Of a DNA stretch of 6,576 nt, positions 6,016 through 6,576 are shown in pieces; the stretch's first letter is position 1; every line of letters starts with the position of its first letter. Below the pieces are notes generated by a model, which was not told the origin of the DNA, searched no databases, and worked only from the letters and a program-made list of their open reading frames with translations. Both the position numbers and the translations under genes were made by a program. Source of the DNA: Ahrensia sp. (GTDB lineage: Bacteria > Pseudomonadota > Alphaproteobacteria > Rhizobiales > Rhizobiaceae); the NCBI GenBank assembly GCA_024639025.1, contig JAHEJF010000097.1, positions 1-6,576 of the forward strand, written 5' to 3'.

Positions 6016-6030
6016 CGCATCACTGATGCG
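6016..6030. repeat. Short perfect hairpin between the two copper genes
   Basis: CGCATC-ACT-GATGCG forms a 6-bp stem with a three-base loop, ending 23 bases before the chaperone start codon. It has no T tract and lies close to the SD. It may stabilise the downstream RNA or tune expression of the second gene relative to the first. Confidence 0.35.
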
Positions 6031-6043
6031 TCCATTGCGTTAT

Positions 6044-6047
6044 GGAG
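6044..6047 (+). promoter_or_regulatory. Ribosome binding site choosing the PCuAC start
   Basis: GGAG lies six bases before the ATG at 6054. Another in-frame ATG at 6042 overlaps this SD, so 6054 is preferred; it also gives the cleaner signal peptide (MKKLLLVAA). Confidence 0.6.
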
Positions 6048-6053
6048 ACAGCA

Positions 6054-6551
6054 ATGAAAAAACTCCTTCTCGTAGCAGCAGCCAGTCTGTTCTGGACCCA
6101 AACTGCCCTTGCCGAACAATTCACGATCGGTGATCTCACCATAAGCAACCCCATGATCCGTGCGACACCCGTCAATGCACCGGTTTCGGGCGGCTACATG
6201 ACAATCACAAATGGCGGCACAGATGACGACCGCTTGACCGCCGTTACGGTAGACTTTGCCCGGGAAAGCCAAATCCATGAAATGAAGATGGATGGCGATG
6301 TAATGAAGATGCGCGAAATCGACGGCGGGTTGGTCATCCCTGCCGGCGAAACCGTCGTGCTTCAACCCGGAGGTTTCCACATCATGTTCATGAAACTTGA
6401 TCAGCAACTCAAACAAGACCAGCGTTTTGACGCCACGCTGACATTTGAAAATGAGGGAACCGTCGATGTCACACTCACTGTTGCGGATCTGGCGGCGATC
6501 AAGGAATCGCTGGGCGGTGACGAAATGAAAATGGAAATGAAAGCCAATTAG
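6054..6551 (+). CDS. Periplasmic copper chaperone of the PCuAC (DUF461) family
   Basis: The 165-residue protein starts with a signal peptide (MKKLLLVAAASLFWTQTALA, cleavage expected after residue 20 before EQF). The mature cupredoxin-like domain has the Cu(I) site of this family: H75 and M77 in IHEMKM, M86 in MKMRE, then H109-x-M111 in GGFHIMFM. The spacing H-x10-M-x22-H-x-M is close to the published H(M)x10Mx21HxM pattern. The conserved GGYMTITN at 46-53 and IPAGETVVLQPGG at 95-107 also fit. PCuAC proteins bind Cu(I) in the periplasm and pass it towards the CuA site of cytochrome c oxidase, often together with Sco proteins, or to other copper enzymes. The C-terminal tail (DEMKMEMKAN) adds three more Met residues, possibly an extra weak copper ligand set. 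It follows the DUF2946 gene by 68 bases and probably shares its transcript. Confidence 0.92.
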   Translation: MKKLLLVAAASLFWTQTALAEQFTIGDLTISNPMIRATPVNAPVSGGYMTITNGGTDDDRLTAVTVDFARESQIHEMKMDGDVMKMREIDGGLVIPAGETVVLQPGGFHIMFMKLDQQLKQDQRFDATLTFENEGTVDVTLTVADLAAIKESLGGDEMKMEMKAN

Positions 6552-6576
6552 GACGCATGTTCATGGCTCCAAGTCC

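Noticed and set aside
5721..6416. 231-residue minus-strand ORF opposite the DUF2946 and PCuAC genes
   Set aside because: It is antisense to two recognised genes, spans their intergenic gap, and its product is Cys/His-rich without any domain. It is a shadow of the plus-strand coding frames.
6557..6576. Possible start of a further gene after the chaperone (ATG at 6557 or 6563, with AGGA overlapping the preceding stop)
   Set aside because: Only four to seven codons are visible, so nothing supports a coding call, although a Sco-type or other copper gene would suit the context.

Overview
The window looks like chromosomal DNA of an alphaproteobacterium, probably a marine or host-associated member of the Hyphomicrobiales/Rhodobacterales kind. 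This is inferred from the mix of families (an Xre/MbcA-RES toxin-antitoxin pair, an EamA/DMT permease, a BCCT betaine-type carrier, and a DUF2946 + PCuAC copper pair), from moderate GC content and from codon use. No gene here fixes the genus. There is no tRNA, rRNA, CRISPR array or recognisable insertion sequence.

Layout: (1) Positions 1-1055, minus strand: the N-terminal 351 residues of a membrane sensor (TM, periplasmic dCache-like domain, TM, HAMP). It runs off the left edge just before its output domain. A 60-codon ORF of unknown nature overlaps its start by ATGA. (2) 1235-1581 is a gene-poor spacer whose right end carries the promoter/operator region of the next module. (3) 1582-2705, plus strand: a two-gene type II toxin-antitoxin operon, Xre/MbcA/ParS-type antitoxin then RES-domain NAD+-degrading toxin, with overlapping reading frames. 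A perfect TGGACA-TT-TGTCCA palindrome lies upstream among the promoter hexamers, a good candidate for an autoregulatory operator. (4) 2811-3716, plus strand: a ten-TM EamA-family permease. (5) 3793-5382, minus strand: a complete BCCT-family Na+-coupled transporter for betaine-like compounds, with a clear rho-independent terminator in the convergent gap. (6) 5587-6551, plus strand: a small Cys/His-containing membrane-anchored DUF2946 protein and a periplasmic PCuAC copper chaperone, probably a copper-delivery unit for cytochrome oxidase. It is divergent from the BCCT gene.

The genes form separate units rather than one pathway: environmental sensing, a toxin-antitoxin module, two solute transporters and copper handling. 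The most informative structure is the toxin-antitoxin control region. I see no convincing new multi-gene system. The less explained items are the ORF fused end-to-start to the sensor gene and several inverted repeats in the intergenic gaps.
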